Below are positions 1 through 8,936 of a DNA stretch of 64,000 nucleotides, piece by piece. The position numbers and the translations under genes were made by a program. The notes under the pieces were generated by a model, which was not told the origin of the DNA, ran no database searches, and saw nothing but the letters and a program-made list of their open reading frames with translations. The first letter of the stretch is position 1, and each line of letters begins with the position of its first letter. Origin of the DNA: ZC4RG17 sp035304485 (GTDB lineage: Bacteria > Actinomycetota > Acidimicrobiia > Spongiisociales > ZC4RG35); NCBI GenBank assembly GCA_035304485.1, contig DATGPZ010000069.1, positions 1 to 64,000 on the forward strand. Reading direction: 5' to 3'.

Positions 1-1763
1 TCCGCCAATCCTCTGGGTATGAAGTGGTGGATGACCGAGTTCGAGTAGTAGGAGGCCCGCAGCTTCTCCTCACGTTCCATCCACCACACGGTTCGATCTC
101 GAGCCGTGAGTGACGAGACGAGTCGATGGTCTTCCATCAGCGACAGGGTGGCGACGACGGTGTCGGGGTCGGTCGGCAGCCGGGCCACGGTGGTGGGGAT
201 TCCTCGCCGGTCGATGTAGTCGGCCAGAACGGCGGCGGAGCGGGCGATGGCCGCGGCGTCGCGAGCCTCGCCCCGAGCGTCCAGCAGGACCGTGGCTACC
301 AGGGCGGTGGGCGTGACCGGAGTGGCGAGACCGATCCTGTACATCACCTCCAGACCCAGGCGCTGGACGGCGTCGTCGCCACTCCCGAGGTTGCGGCTGA
401 CGGAGATCGGCTCGGCGAAGCGTATGTGGATGTCCCCGTAGCGCCTCCGCAGGTTGCGGGCGAAGCGAAGGGCCCACGAGAAGCTCTCTTTCTCCTTGGT
501 GCCGCCGGTCGCCTCGTTGACATAGGCCCCGATCTCTTGGATCTGGTCGTATGCGATCGAGATGGGCAGGAGATAGATCTCGTCGGTCTTTCCTCGCCGC
601 CACGAATCGACCACCCAGGACAGCAGACCGAACCGGGGCGGCCGCAGCTTCCCGGTGCGGGAGCGGCCACCTTCCATGTACCACTCCAGGGGAAACCGTC
701 TCTCGATCAGGTAGTCGATGTAGGTACGAAGGACGAATTTGTAGAGGTCGTTGCCACGGAAGGTTCGGCGAATGAAGAAGACGCCAGTGCGACGCACCAG
801 CGGTCCAACCGGGAAGAAGTTCATGTTGATCCCGCCGGCGGTGTGGTTGGGCGGAAGATCGTTCTCCCAGAGGATGAACTGGAGGGAGAGACGGTCGAGG
901 TTGGACTTGTGGGAGGGCAGGAACACCAGCGGGTGGTCGCTCCCCAGGCGGGCGATCTCCTCCAACTGGCCTGGGTCGTAATGGATGCCGCCGTAGCCCT
1001 GGCGGATGACCCAGTGGATCAGGTTGGCGATGAGATCGATCAGGTAGGCGCTGTGGCTGGCGGCGATCTCACGCAGGTAGTAGCGGGCCCGCCGCACGGC
1101 CCGAGAGGGTGATAGGCCCCGCTCGTCGCCCAGGCGGCGGGCCTCCGACGTGAAATGAGGGCTGTCGAGGATGTCTTCCGCCAGAAAGCGGGGGATCTTG
1201 TAGCGGTTGCCGCGCTCGGTCCTCTCAGCCCGATCGAGCACGAGATGCGCTCGCCGGGCGACGAAGTCGATCAGGGGGGGTGGGGTGTCGGCCTTCTGGT
1301 GGGCATCCACCATCTCCTCGGGTCCTGCCCCGTCTCCGACCACGATCCGAACGCGGTCAGGAGCGATGGCGAGGATCAGGTAGTCGCGGAACCAACGCGG
1401 ATCGCGGGGATCGCCCAGCTTGAGCAGGTCGACCCATGAGACGGTTCTGCGACCGTGCCTCTCCGAGGGCATCCACACCACCCGGAGCGGGACCAGCCAC
1501 CAGCGATCCCCTCCCGACAGCACCCCGGCGAGCTCGGGGTCTGTCGTCCGGCTGGGACGACGGATTCTCGAAGGAGACAGGCGGAGGGTGCGGGCCCGGG
1601 CCGGATAGCAGCGCTCGACCCACGTCTGCAACAGGGTCTCTTCCAACCCGGTCGAGGCGTCGAGGAGGAACACCGGCTCCCTGCCGGGAGGTATCTCGGG
1701 GCACGAAGGCTCGAACGGCAGACGAACTTTGGAGATCCCGACGAGGTCGGCCAGCGAGCGCAT
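1..1763 (-). CDS. plsB: Glycerol-3-phosphate 1-O-acyltransferase PlsB (C-terminus beyond window)
   Basis: Transfers an acyl chain to the sn-1 position of glycerol 3-phosphate, the first step of phospholipid synthesis, at the cytoplasmic membrane. The reading frame is open from the ATG at 1763 to the left edge (about 587 codons visible), so the end is missing. Family motifs are clear: the HX4D catalytic box HKSNLD near residue 285, then HTAGGINMNFFPVGPLVRR, GVFFIRRTF, and EGGRSRTGKLRPPRFGLLS near residue 363. The N-terminal ~270 residues are poorly conserved, as is usual for PlsB. The start is supported by a TACGAT hexamer 9 nt upstream, with no Shine-Dalgarno. It is divergent from dtd, with 54 bp between the two start codons. 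PlsX and PlsY are also encoded in this window, so both acyl-transfer routes coexist. Identity is secure from the motifs. Confidence 0.9.
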   Translation of the reverse strand, partial: MRSLADLVGISKVRLPFEPSCPEIPPGREPVFLLDASTGLEETLLQTWVERCYPARARTLRLSPSRIRRPSRTTDPELAGVLSGGDRWWLVPLRVVWMPSERHGRRTVSWVDLLKLGDPRDPRWFRDYLILAIAPDRVRIVVGDGAGPEEMVDAHQKADTPPPLIDFVARRAHLVLDRAERTERGNRYKIPRFLAEDILDSPHFTSEARRLGDERGLSPSRAVRRARYYLREIAASHSAYLIDLIANLIHWVIRQGYGGIHYDPGQLEEIARLGSDHPLVFLPSHKSNLDRLSLQFILWENDLPPNHTAGGINMNFFPVGPLVRRTGVFFIRRTFRGNDLYKFVLRTYIDYLIERRFPLEWYMEGGRSRTGKLRPPRFGLLSWVVDSWRRGKTDEIYLLPISIAYDQIQEIGAYVNEATGGTKEKESFSWALRFARNLRRRYGDIHIRFAEPISVSRNLGSGDDAVQRLGLEVMYRIGLATPVTPTALVATVLLDARGEARDAAAIARSAAVLADYIDRRGIPTTVARLPTDPDTVVATLSLMEDHRLVSSLTARDRTVWWMEREEKLRASYYSNSVIHHFIPRGLA

Positions 1764-1772
1764 TGGGACTCG

Positions 1773-1778
1773 ATCGTA
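1773..1778 (-). promoter_or_regulatory. -10 hexamer for leaderless plsB
   Basis: TACGAT on the minus strand ends 9 nt before the plsB ATG. This fits the TANNNT -10 element with transcription starting at or next to the start codon. No clear -35 is visible. Confidence 0.5.
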
Positions 1779-1804
1779 CCGACGAGCTCGAGGGCTCGCC
1801 GCCC

Positions 1805-1810
1805 TATGCT
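1805..1810 (+). promoter_or_regulatory. -10 hexamer for leaderless dtd
   Basis: TATGCT ends 7 nt before the dtd ATG and there is no Shine-Dalgarno. It is back-to-back with the plsB element 27 nt away. Confidence 0.5.
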
Positions 1811-1817
1811 CGCCGGG

Positions 1818-2273
1818 ATGCGAACCGTGGTACAGAGGGTTTCCCGAGCCGAGGTCACGGTGGCGGGGCGGTCGGTGGGCCGGATAGGCACCGGGCTCCT
1901 CGTCCTGGTGGGGGTCACCCACGACGACACCGAGACGGATGCCGTGGTCCTGGCGGACAAGCTCGTCGGGCTCCGGATCTTTCCTGACGACGATGGGGCG
2001 ATGAACCGAGCATCGACCGAGGTGGGGGGCGAGATGCTGATCGTCAGCCAGTTCACCCTGTATGGCTCCGCCCGCCGGGGAAAACGTCCGTCGTTCACCG
2101 ACGCCGCACCACCGGAACGAGCCGAGGGTCTGATCGAGACGATGGTCGACCGGGTCCGCCAGTTGGGTGTCCGTTGCGAGACCGGCCAGTTCGGGGCCCG
2201 GATGGAGGTCGAGTTGGTCAACGACGGCCCGGTGACCCTCCTGCTCGAGACCAGGGCCGGCAGGATCTCATGA
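1818..2273 (+). CDS. dtd: D-aminoacyl-tRNA deacylase
   Basis: Hydrolyses D-amino acids mischarged onto tRNA, a cytoplasmic proofreading enzyme. The 151-residue protein is of normal length and carries the two active-site signatures: SQFTLYG near residue 78, and the cross-subunit motif around VELVNDGPVTLLLE near the C-terminus. The N-terminus MRTVVQRVSRAEVTV is typical of the family. The ATG at 1818 is chosen because upstream codons do not look coding and a TATGCT -10 hexamer sits 7 nt before it. Its stop lies in a TCATGA palindrome shared with the convergent plsY stop, so the two coding regions overlap by 6 bp. Confidence 0.95.
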   Translation: MRTVVQRVSRAEVTVAGRSVGRIGTGLLVLVGVTHDDTETDAVVLADKLVGLRIFPDDDGAMNRASTEVGGEMLIVSQFTLYGSARRGKRPSFTDAAPPERAEGLIETMVDRVRQLGVRCETGQFGARMEVELVNDGPVTLLLETRAGRIS

Positions 2274-2855
2274 CGGTCGACGTCGCGTGTCGGCTAGGTG
2301 CTTGGGCGTCATGACCAGCGTCTGACCGGCTGCCATCGCCAAGAGGGAGGCCGGGTCGCCGATGAGTCCCGTCCGCATCGAGCGCTCGATGATTGCACCG
2401 ACGGCCGCCATCGCCACGTAGACGGCGAGGGTCAGAAGCGAGGCGGGCCCACTCCGCCTCCACACGGCCACGCTCACGGCGATCACGAGTACCAGGACGC
2501 CCGCCAGGAGCGGTGAGGCCGCCAGCACCGACCCGGCGGTGATACCGAGGCCCTTGCCGCCCCGGAAGCGATACCAAGGGTTGTAGACGTTTCCGAGGGT
2601 GGCACCGATTCCGGCCAGCGCCGCCTCCGGCCCTCCCAGGCTCGCACCGAGCGCAACGGCGGCCGCCCCCTTCGACATCTCGACCACGAGAACCGCCGCA
2701 CCGAGCAGCGCCCCACCCGAGCGGAAGGCGTTGTTGGCTCCCGGGTTGCCCGACCCTTCCCTCCTGAGGTCTATTCCCCGCAATCGCGCGATCCAGTCGG
2801 CCGTGGGAACCGAGCCGATCAGGACACCCGTCGCCGCCGCCAACAGCCAGGTCAC
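2268..2855 (-). CDS. plsY: Acyl-phosphate:glycerol-3-phosphate acyltransferase PlsY
   Basis: Integral membrane enzyme that acylates glycerol 3-phosphate from acyl phosphate, the product of PlsX. The 195-residue protein has about five hydrophobic segments. Diagnostic motifs are GSGNPGANNAFR near residue 35 (usual form GSGNIGATN) and FRGGKGLG near residue 100. The GTG start overlaps the upstream helicase stop as GTGA. A much longer reading of the frame runs back into the helicase gene, but that part is arginine-rich shadow sequence and was excluded. Its place behind a DNA-repair gene is probably transcriptional convenience. Confidence 0.92.
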   Translation of the reverse strand: MTWLLAAATGVLIGSVPTADWIARLRGIDLRREGSGNPGANNAFRSGGALLGAAVLVVEMSKGAAAVALGASLGGPEAALAGIGATLGNVYNPWYRFRGGKGLGITAGSVLAASPLLAGVLVLVIAVSVAVWRRSGPASLLTLAVYVAMAAVGAIIERSMRTGLIGDPASLLAMAAGQTLVMTPKHLADTRRRPS

Positions 2856-5800
2856 GGTCCATTCTCCTCCAGCCAGGCGCGTCCGGCAGCACAGAATCGC
2901 TGGAAATCGCAGTTCCGACACGCGGGCGAGGGCGTCGGCTCGAAGTCGTCGTCGATGATCGCCCGGCCGATGGACTCCAGTCGATCCTGCGCCCGCGACA
3001 GCCATTCGGCGTCGACGTCCCGGCGGTCGACGTCGACACCGTCTCCCAGATAGACGAAGGAAGCGGCGAGCCCTTCGGGTGGGCGAGGGCCGAAATCCAC
3101 CGACCGGATTGCAACGGCATAGGCCTGCAACTGGACTTCCAGCCAAGGATCGCTGCGCCGTCGTCCGGTCTTGAAGTCGACGATCTCCCAGCCCTCTTCA
3201 CGAGTCGGGTAGACCGCGTCGATCCTGCCACGGACCCTGATTCCGCTGGACAACGGCAGTTCGAAGGCGGATTCGACCAGGACCGGTCTCGTCGAGGCGT
3301 AGGGGGAGGACAGGTACGCGGCGAAGGGGTCGGTCTTGGGTTCGGCGCGGTCGGCTTCCACCATGTCGTAGGACTCGGGGTCGAACTCGACCAACGGCAC
3401 TCGCCCGAGGGAATGGAGTTCGATCCGGCGATGGATGTCGGCGCCCCGGCGCGCCGCCGGCGACGGACGGCGGGGTAGGGGATCCACTTCCGTCCAGTAG
3501 TAGCGGCGAGGGCAGGCGGCGAAGGTCACCAGGCCCGTGACGGAAGTGACGGGGGCGGCCTCTGGCCGGGCCACGGTCGGTACCTGCTCCAACTCGAACA
3601 GGCGTTGCTGGATCGTCGACGACCAGTCTTCGACCTGGTGGGTGACGCCCCGCGCCTCTGCGAGGGTCTCCACGTGGGACGGATCCGCCAGGGCCGCCCG
3701 GACTGCCGCCGCCCAGCCGTCCGGGAACAGGGGATCGGGGGCGGGTTCGCGGTCTGGTGCGCGCAGGATCTCGGGCCGCTCTGCCAGAGGAGCCTGGCCG
3801 AGGTCGTCGGTGAAGGGCAGACCGGCGATCAGCTCGAATAGAGGGCTGGGCGTGGCCGGCCGCTGGTTGGGGACCGGCACCCCGTACCAGTGAGAGCCCG
3901 TGACGAAGAGTCGATGCCGAGCCCGGGTGACCGCGACGTAGGCCGTGCGCCATTCTTGGCGCAGATGGCGGTCGCGGAGGATGTCGGTGGCCAGCTTGGG
4001 GTCGGTGGCCCCGTCGAACGGAGGAGGAGTGTCCCGGCGTAGTTCGTGCGGCAGCCATTGGGGGCGGGTGTAGGGGTTCTCGAAGCCGGAGGACCGGCTC
4101 GGGAAGTTGCCTTGGCTCACCGCGGGGATGAAGACGACATCCCACTCCAGCCCTTTCGAACGGTGCACCGTCAGCAGTGCGACCGCGTCCTCGCCGGAGA
4201 GTCTGGCCGCGTCCAACTCGTCGGCGGGGTTCTCCTCCATCAACTCGAGGTGGGCGAGGAACGCGGCCAGGGAGGGGCGCCCTTCGAGAGGGCTCCACTC
4301 CTCGGTGAGATCCAGGAACCGGTAGAGGTTGAGGCGCGCCGACAGGCGTCCGGCGGGAGACATCGCCTCTACCTCCTTCCAGGCGCCGGTCACTTCGAGG
4401 ATCGCCCGGGCCAGTTCGGCGAGAGTGTCTCCGTGCGCTACCTCCAAGAGTGTCCGGAACTCTCTTCGGAAGCGCTCCAGGGCTCGTCTCGCTCGGCCGG
4501 ACGAGCCTTCGACGTCCTCGAGGTTCTCGATCGCCTCCAGCATGGTGTGTGCAGGTAGGCCCTCGTGGTCCAAGTCCGTCTCTTCGCCTGGGCGACTGGC
4601 CCAGCGGGACAAGTGGGCCAGGTCACCCAATCCGAGGCGATATCGAGGTCCGGTGAGGATGCGGAGCAGGGCGGGACCGTCTTCGGGCGAGTGCAGGACT
4701 CTCATCCATGCCCGCACGTCGGCGACTTCCGGCACAGAGAGCAGTCCGCCCAGGTTCGCCACCTCGATGGGGATCTCGCGTTCGGTGAGGGCGTCGTGGA
4801 CCAGGGCGACGTGGCGGTTCTTCCGGAACAGGATCGCGATCTCCCGCCACGGAACGCCCTCCTGATGGAGGCGCAGGACGCGGTCGGCGATCCAGTCGGC
4901 TTCGGCCACTGCGTCAGCCGCCCAGTGGACGGCGACCGAGCCGGTGCCGGCTCCGGGCAGGGCTTCCAGGTCCTCTCCGCCACCCTCGATCTGACGTCGA
5001 ATCTCGTTGGCAGTGGCCACGATCAACCGGTCGGAGCGACGATTCAGGGTCAGCGACAGCTCCCGTGCCGGGCGACCATCCCCATGGGGGAAGTGATGGA
5101 TGAACTCATGGAAGTTGTCGGGTGTCGCCCCCCGCCATTCGTAGATCGTCTGATCCGTGTCGCCCACCGCCACCACCGGGAAACCATCGCCGAAGAGGCT
5201 CTGGAGCAGGATCCGCTGGGCGGGGTTGGTGTCCTGGTACTCGTCGAGTAGCACCACCCGGAACCTCGAACGAATGCGCGTGGCCACGTCGGGATGGCGA
5301 GTCAGGAGCGTGACGGCGGCCGATATCAAGTCGGAGTAGTCGACCACCCCGAGCCGTCGCTTCTCTGCTCGGTAATCTCCCCAGGCGGCCAGCAACTCGA
5401 GCCGCTCCGGCCACGGCTCGGCGTCCTCGGCGAGCGAGACGAGGTCGTTGGGGTCGACGAGGTGGTCCTCCAGGGCGGCCCCGAATCGTTGGACCTTGTC
5501 GACCGAGCCCACCCAGGTCGCATCCAGGTGGCGGAACTCCCGCCGCTGGAGGACGTCGTAGAGGATCTGGCGGGCGAAAGTCGGAGTGATGACGGGTGTC
5601 TCTCTCTCGATGCCGGCCAGCGCGCCGAACTCCCGGACGAGTGAGGCGGCGAAACCGTGATAGGTGTGTACTTCCGCTTCGCGTCCGGGACCGGCGACGT
5701 CGGCCAGAATCGACCGAATGCGGTCGGCCAGCTCCGATGCGGCCTTGTTGGTGAAGGTGATGCCGAGGATCTCCTCGGGTGGTGTCCCGTCCTCCACCAA

Positions 5801-5917
5801 CGAGCGAACATAGAGGGCGACGGTGGTGGTCTTGCCCGTCCCGGCGCCGGCGGAGATGCGCAGGGGGCCGTCGCGGTGGGCGAGGACCGCCGCCTGCTCA
5901 GGAGTGGGCGTGATCAT
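2852..5917 (-). CDS. adnB: UvrD-type helicase with C-terminal RecB-like nuclease, AdnB-like subunit
   Basis: Probable motor and nuclease subunit of a double-strand-break end-resection complex. In 1021 residues it shows Walker A (ISAGAGTGKTTTV, near residue 20), TFTNKAASEL, motif II LLDEYQDT, motif III GDTDQTIYEWRGA and motif VI VAVTRARHR. A PD-(D/E)XK nuclease follows, with the pieces RRGADIHRR, GRIDAVYP and IVDFKTGR. Cysteines in AACPRRYYW and in CRNCDFQRFC near the C-terminus fit the Fe-S cluster of the AdnB/AddB class. The ATG at 5917 overlaps the upstream gene stop (ATGA); the 18 codons before it are inside that gene. Two adjacent motor-plus-nuclease subunits in this order match mycobacterial AdnA-AdnB. 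The subunit assignment rests on order and architecture. Confidence 0.75.
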   Translation of the reverse strand: MITPTPEQAAVLAHRDGPLRISAGAGTGKTTTVALYVRSLVEDGTPPEEILGITFTNKAASELADRIRSILADVAGPGREAEVHTYHGFAASLVREFGALAGIERETPVITPTFARQILYDVLQRREFRHLDATWVGSVDKVQRFGAALEDHLVDPNDLVSLAEDAEPWPERLELLAAWGDYRAEKRRLGVVDYSDLISAAVTLLTRHPDVATRIRSRFRVVLLDEYQDTNPAQRILLQSLFGDGFPVVAVGDTDQTIYEWRGATPDNFHEFIHHFPHGDGRPARELSLTLNRRSDRLIVATANEIRRQIEGGGEDLEALPGAGTGSVAVHWAADAVAEADWIADRVLRLHQEGVPWREIAILFRKNRHVALVHDALTEREIPIEVANLGGLLSVPEVADVRAWMRVLHSPEDGPALLRILTGPRYRLGLGDLAHLSRWASRPGEETDLDHEGLPAHTMLEAIENLEDVEGSSGRARRALERFRREFRTLLEVAHGDTLAELARAILEVTGAWKEVEAMSPAGRLSARLNLYRFLDLTEEWSPLEGRPSLAAFLAHLELMEENPADELDAARLSGEDAVALLTVHRSKGLEWDVVFIPAVSQGNFPSRSSGFENPYTRPQWLPHELRRDTPPPFDGATDPKLATDILRDRHLRQEWRTAYVAVTRARHRLFVTGSHWYGVPVPNQRPATPSPLFELIAGLPFTDDLGQAPLAERPEILRAPDREPAPDPLFPDGWAAAVRAALADPSHVETLAEARGVTHQVEDWSSTIQQRLFELEQVPTVARPEAAPVTSVTGLVTFAACPRRYYWTEVDPLPRRPSPAARRGADIHRRIELHSLGRVPLVEFDPESYDMVEADRAEPKTDPFAAYLSSPYASTRPVLVESAFELPLSSGIRVRGRIDAVYPTREEGWEIVDFKTGRRRSDPWLEVQLQAYAVAIRSVDFGPRPPEGLAASFVYLGDGVDVDRRDVDAEWLSRAQDRLESIGRAIIDDDFEPTPSPACRNCDFQRFCAAGRAWLEENGP

Positions 5918-8859
5918 CGGTATGCCTCCCTCCCGTCGGGCCACGCCGGGCACACGTCCCGGAACTGGCATCGCTCACAGTGGGCGCCGACCCGGGGAGT
6001 CCAATCTTCTTCGAGGATCCCCGTGGCCACTTCCTCGAGTGTCTGGCGCACCTCGTCGAGGTTCTCCATCTCGAAAGGGAAGATCTTGCGGCGTTCGGCC
6101 AGGGGGTACCACAGTTCGGCGGCCACGGGTCGGCCGTGAGCGGTCATCTCCGGGGAAGCGGCCGCCGCCAGCAGGTAATAGCCGAGTTGAAGCGAGCGGG
6201 CCGCTTCCTTGAGGGTCGGTGGGCTCTTCGAGGTCTTGTAGTCCACGATCCGGAGCCCGGCGTCGACGCGGTCGATTCGATCAGCCCGGCCGACCCATTG
6301 GACTCCGCCGAGTTCCATGTCGAGCGGAGCCTCTACGGCCACCGGCGTTCCCTGTCGCCCGGGCCAATCGGCATACATTCCGACGAGGAGAGTGGCGGCG
6401 CGCCGGTACCACGCCTGGTCGTACGCAGGTGGTCCGAAGGGGGGATGCCGCTCCCACACCGCCTCGAGGTGACGGAGCGCCGTCTCGATGTCTCCGTGGC
6501 TGCGACCGGACTCGACGGCCTCCAACTCGGTCTCCTCCAGGACCTCATGGACGATCGACCCGAACCGGAGATAGGGGGAGTCGACCTCGATCGCCCTGAG
6601 GCGACGCTCGAGTACGTAGCGACGCGGGCACTGGTCGTAGGAGGTCGCCTGGCTGGGGGATAGGCGGATGGGCCCGTCCAGCACGCCAGTATCGGGACCT
6701 GGGTCCGGCACGCCGGCGTAGCCGGACGGGTCCCAGGCGGGGTAGGCCGTGAGCGTCCGGAGGGCCGCCAACCTCGCCGCTTCCGGGGCAGCCGGGTCCA
6801 ACAGGAGACGCCGGAGCTGGGCCTCGGCGGCCGAAACCGTGAGAGGGTCGAAGAGCCGGTCGTCGTTTGGGGGAGGGCTCGTCACCTCCTCGAAGCTGTC
6901 CAGGCCGGCCGCTGCGAGCATGAAGCGGGAAGGACGCCGTTCCCCCTCGTCGATTCCGGCGAGAGTGGCGGTCCACACCACACGTCGTCGGGCGCGGGTG
7001 GTGGCGGTGTAGGCGAGGCGGCGTTCCTCCTCGAGATGGAGGCGGGCGCGGGTGGCCCCGTCTGTGAGCCCGTGCCCCGAGAGGAGCTGAGGCTGGAGCA
7101 GTCGGGCCACTCGCCGGGTGTCGGGAAAGACGCCGTCGACGGCGTCGGCAACGAACACGACTTCGAACTCCAGCCCTTTCGCCTGGTGGAGCGTGGTCAC
7201 GACCAAGCCCTCCGATCGGCTGATCCTGAGCAGGGGCGCGGCCTCGAAGTCGCCCGAGAGGGAGGCCTCCAAGGACTCGGCGAGGCTGATGGTGGGGTCT
7301 CGCTCCGTCTGGCGCTCCAGCATCCGCGAGAAGGAGTGCCAGGCTCGGCGGTAGTCGGCGCGGGTGGGGTCGTTGACCAGTGCTTCCAGACCGGGCATGC
7401 GGTCCCAGGCATGCCAGAACCCGTCCACGGCCGGCATCTCGGTCGCCCAGGAGGTGTCCTCCAGGAGCTCGGCGAGCCCAGCGGTATCGACTGGCGCATC
7501 TCCCAGGGCGGCTGGCCACGCCAGGCCTCGGCGGCGCCGGGTGCGGGTGAGCTCCCGCTCGGCAGCGAGAGACATGCCGACGGCGGGGCCGAGAAGCAGT
7601 CGCCGGAGCGCCAGATCCCGGTCGGGTGTCCCTTCGGGGGACGTTGCGGCAACGACGGTGTCGTGGAACAACCGGATGGCCGGGTGGTCGACCAGGCGGA
7701 CGTCGGGTCGATCGTGGGGAATCGCCCGACGATCGAGAGCTCGGGACAGCTCGGGCAGCAGGTGGCGTGTGGACCGGACCAGGACCGCGATGGAGGTGAG
7801 CGGCAGCCCTTCGGAGTGCCAGAGCCGTTCCACTTCTCCTGCGATCCACTCGGCCTCCGCAGAGCGTTGATCGAAGGTATACACCTCGACCCCGCCATCG
7901 TGGTCGGCGGGCACAGGTGCGGGGCCGAAGCTCGGAGGATTGGCGGCCACCAGCCGGTGGGCCGACGCCAGGATCGCGGCCGGGACCCGGAAGGAACGCC
8001 CGAGCACGTAGACCCGGCCCCGCGCCTCGGACACCTCGTGGCGGAAGTCCTGGACGTTGCCGGGCTCGGCGCCGCGAAAGGAGTAGATCGACTGGTTGGG
8101 ATCACCAGCCACCGTGAGGTTCCCGCTCCGAGCGGCGAGGCGGGCCAATCGAGCCTGGGCGGGTGACGTGTCCTGATACTCGTCGACGATCACGTGGGAG
8201 AATCCGGGATCGGTGGAGGAGAGGATCTCGACCGCTTCCGCCACCAGGAGGCCGTAGTCGATCTTGCCGGCCTCGCGCAGGGCGGCCCGGTAGCGGTCGA
8301 GGAACGCGGGGAGCGCCCGCCAGTCGGCCCGCTCCCGCGCCATCTCGCCGAGACGCAGTGGGTCGATCAGGCGCTCATGGCATCGCATCACGAAATCGGC
8401 GACTTCGGCGGCGAGGGTCGAGCTGGTCAGGAGCGGGCGGAAGGTCAGCGGCCACTCGGTCGGCTCCTCCTGGGCCAGGAGCCGTGACACGAAACGCACC
8501 TGTTCCGGGCCGGTGAGCAGGATCGGGACGGATCTCCCCTCCGAGAAGTGGTGTTCCTCCAGAAGACGGTGCGCGAAAGAGTGGAAGGTGGTGGCGCCGG
8601 CTCCGCCCAGAGGCCGGTCGAGACGGTGGGCGATGCGAGCATCGAGTGCGGCCGCCGAACGCCGCGAGAACGAGAGGATGAGTATGTCGCTTCCGGGGAC
8701 GCCGGTCTGGAGCAGATGGGCGGCCCGACGCGCCAGGAACTCGGTCTTGCCCGTGCCAGGACCGGCCAGGACGAGCTGGAGGCCGGCCGTGTCGGCGATG
8801 GCCTCCTCCCAGTCATCCGGCCCGAGGAGGGTGGTGGCCTGCGAGGTGGGGAGAGTCAT
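5914..8859 (-). CDS. adnA: UvrD-type helicase with C-terminal RecB-like nuclease, AdnA-like subunit
   Basis: Partner of the downstream AdnB-like protein in a presumed helicase-nuclease for recombinational repair. In 981 residues the motor motifs are intact: Walker A LAGPGTGKTEFLARRA near residue 34, SFSRRSAAAL, motif II IVDEYQDTSPAQ, GDPNQSIYSFRGAEP, QAKGLEFEVVFVADAVDG and YTATTRARRRVVW. The C-terminal nuclease carries FGSIVHEVLEE, VGRADRID and IVDYKTSK. Iron-sulphur type cysteines occur in YDQCPRRYVLERR and CERCQFRDVC. The gene is divergent from glutamate dehydrogenase, and no obvious Shine-Dalgarno precedes the ATG. It overlaps the downstream subunit by 4 bp, so translational coupling is likely. 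Two nuclease sites and two motor sites suggest bidirectional strand processing, as known for AdnAB. That role here is inference. Confidence 0.75.
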   Translation of the reverse strand: MTLPTSQATTLLGPDDWEEAIADTAGLQLVLAGPGTGKTEFLARRAAHLLQTGVPGSDILILSFSRRSAAALDARIAHRLDRPLGGAGATTFHSFAHRLLEEHHFSEGRSVPILLTGPEQVRFVSRLLAQEEPTEWPLTFRPLLTSSTLAAEVADFVMRCHERLIDPLRLGEMARERADWRALPAFLDRYRAALREAGKIDYGLLVAEAVEILSSTDPGFSHVIVDEYQDTSPAQARLARLAARSGNLTVAGDPNQSIYSFRGAEPGNVQDFRHEVSEARGRVYVLGRSFRVPAAILASAHRLVAANPPSFGPAPVPADHDGGVEVYTFDQRSAEAEWIAGEVERLWHSEGLPLTSIAVLVRSTRHLLPELSRALDRRAIPHDRPDVRLVDHPAIRLFHDTVVAATSPEGTPDRDLALRRLLLGPAVGMSLAAERELTRTRRRRGLAWPAALGDAPVDTAGLAELLEDTSWATEMPAVDGFWHAWDRMPGLEALVNDPTRADYRRAWHSFSRMLERQTERDPTISLAESLEASLSGDFEAAPLLRISRSEGLVVTTLHQAKGLEFEVVFVADAVDGVFPDTRRVARLLQPQLLSGHGLTDGATRARLHLEEERRLAYTATTRARRRVVWTATLAGIDEGERRPSRFMLAAAGLDSFEEVTSPPPNDDRLFDPLTVSAAEAQLRRLLLDPAAPEAARLAALRTLTAYPAWDPSGYAGVPDPGPDTGVLDGPIRLSPSQATSYDQCPRRYVLERRLRAIEVDSPYLRFGSIVHEVLEETELEAVESGRSHGDIETALRHLEAVWERHPPFGPPAYDQAWYRRAATLLVGMYADWPGRQGTPVAVEAPLDMELGGVQWVGRADRIDRVDAGLRIVDYKTSKSPPTLKEAARSLQLGYYLLAAAASPEMTAHGRPVAAELWYPLAERRKIFPFEMENLDEVRQTLEEVATGILEEDWTPRVGAHCERCQFRDVCPAWPDGREAYR

Positions 8860-8900
8860 GTGCAGGAGCGGGAGAAAGCCCGTGGTCGTGTGATTTGGGT

Positions 8901-8906
8901 TAGCGT
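8901..8906 (+). promoter_or_regulatory. -10 hexamer of gdh
   Basis: TAGCGT lies 30 nt before the ATG at 8937. A GAGGAAGG stretch follows at 8929-8936, so this gene has a short leader, unlike many neighbours. Confidence 0.4.
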
Positions 8907-8936
8907 GATCCGTAGACCGCTCGATCGTGAGGAAGG

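Noticed and set aside
126..1112. Plus-strand 328-residue frame
   Set aside because: Antisense to plsB, whose minus-strand frame carries clear acyltransferase motifs.
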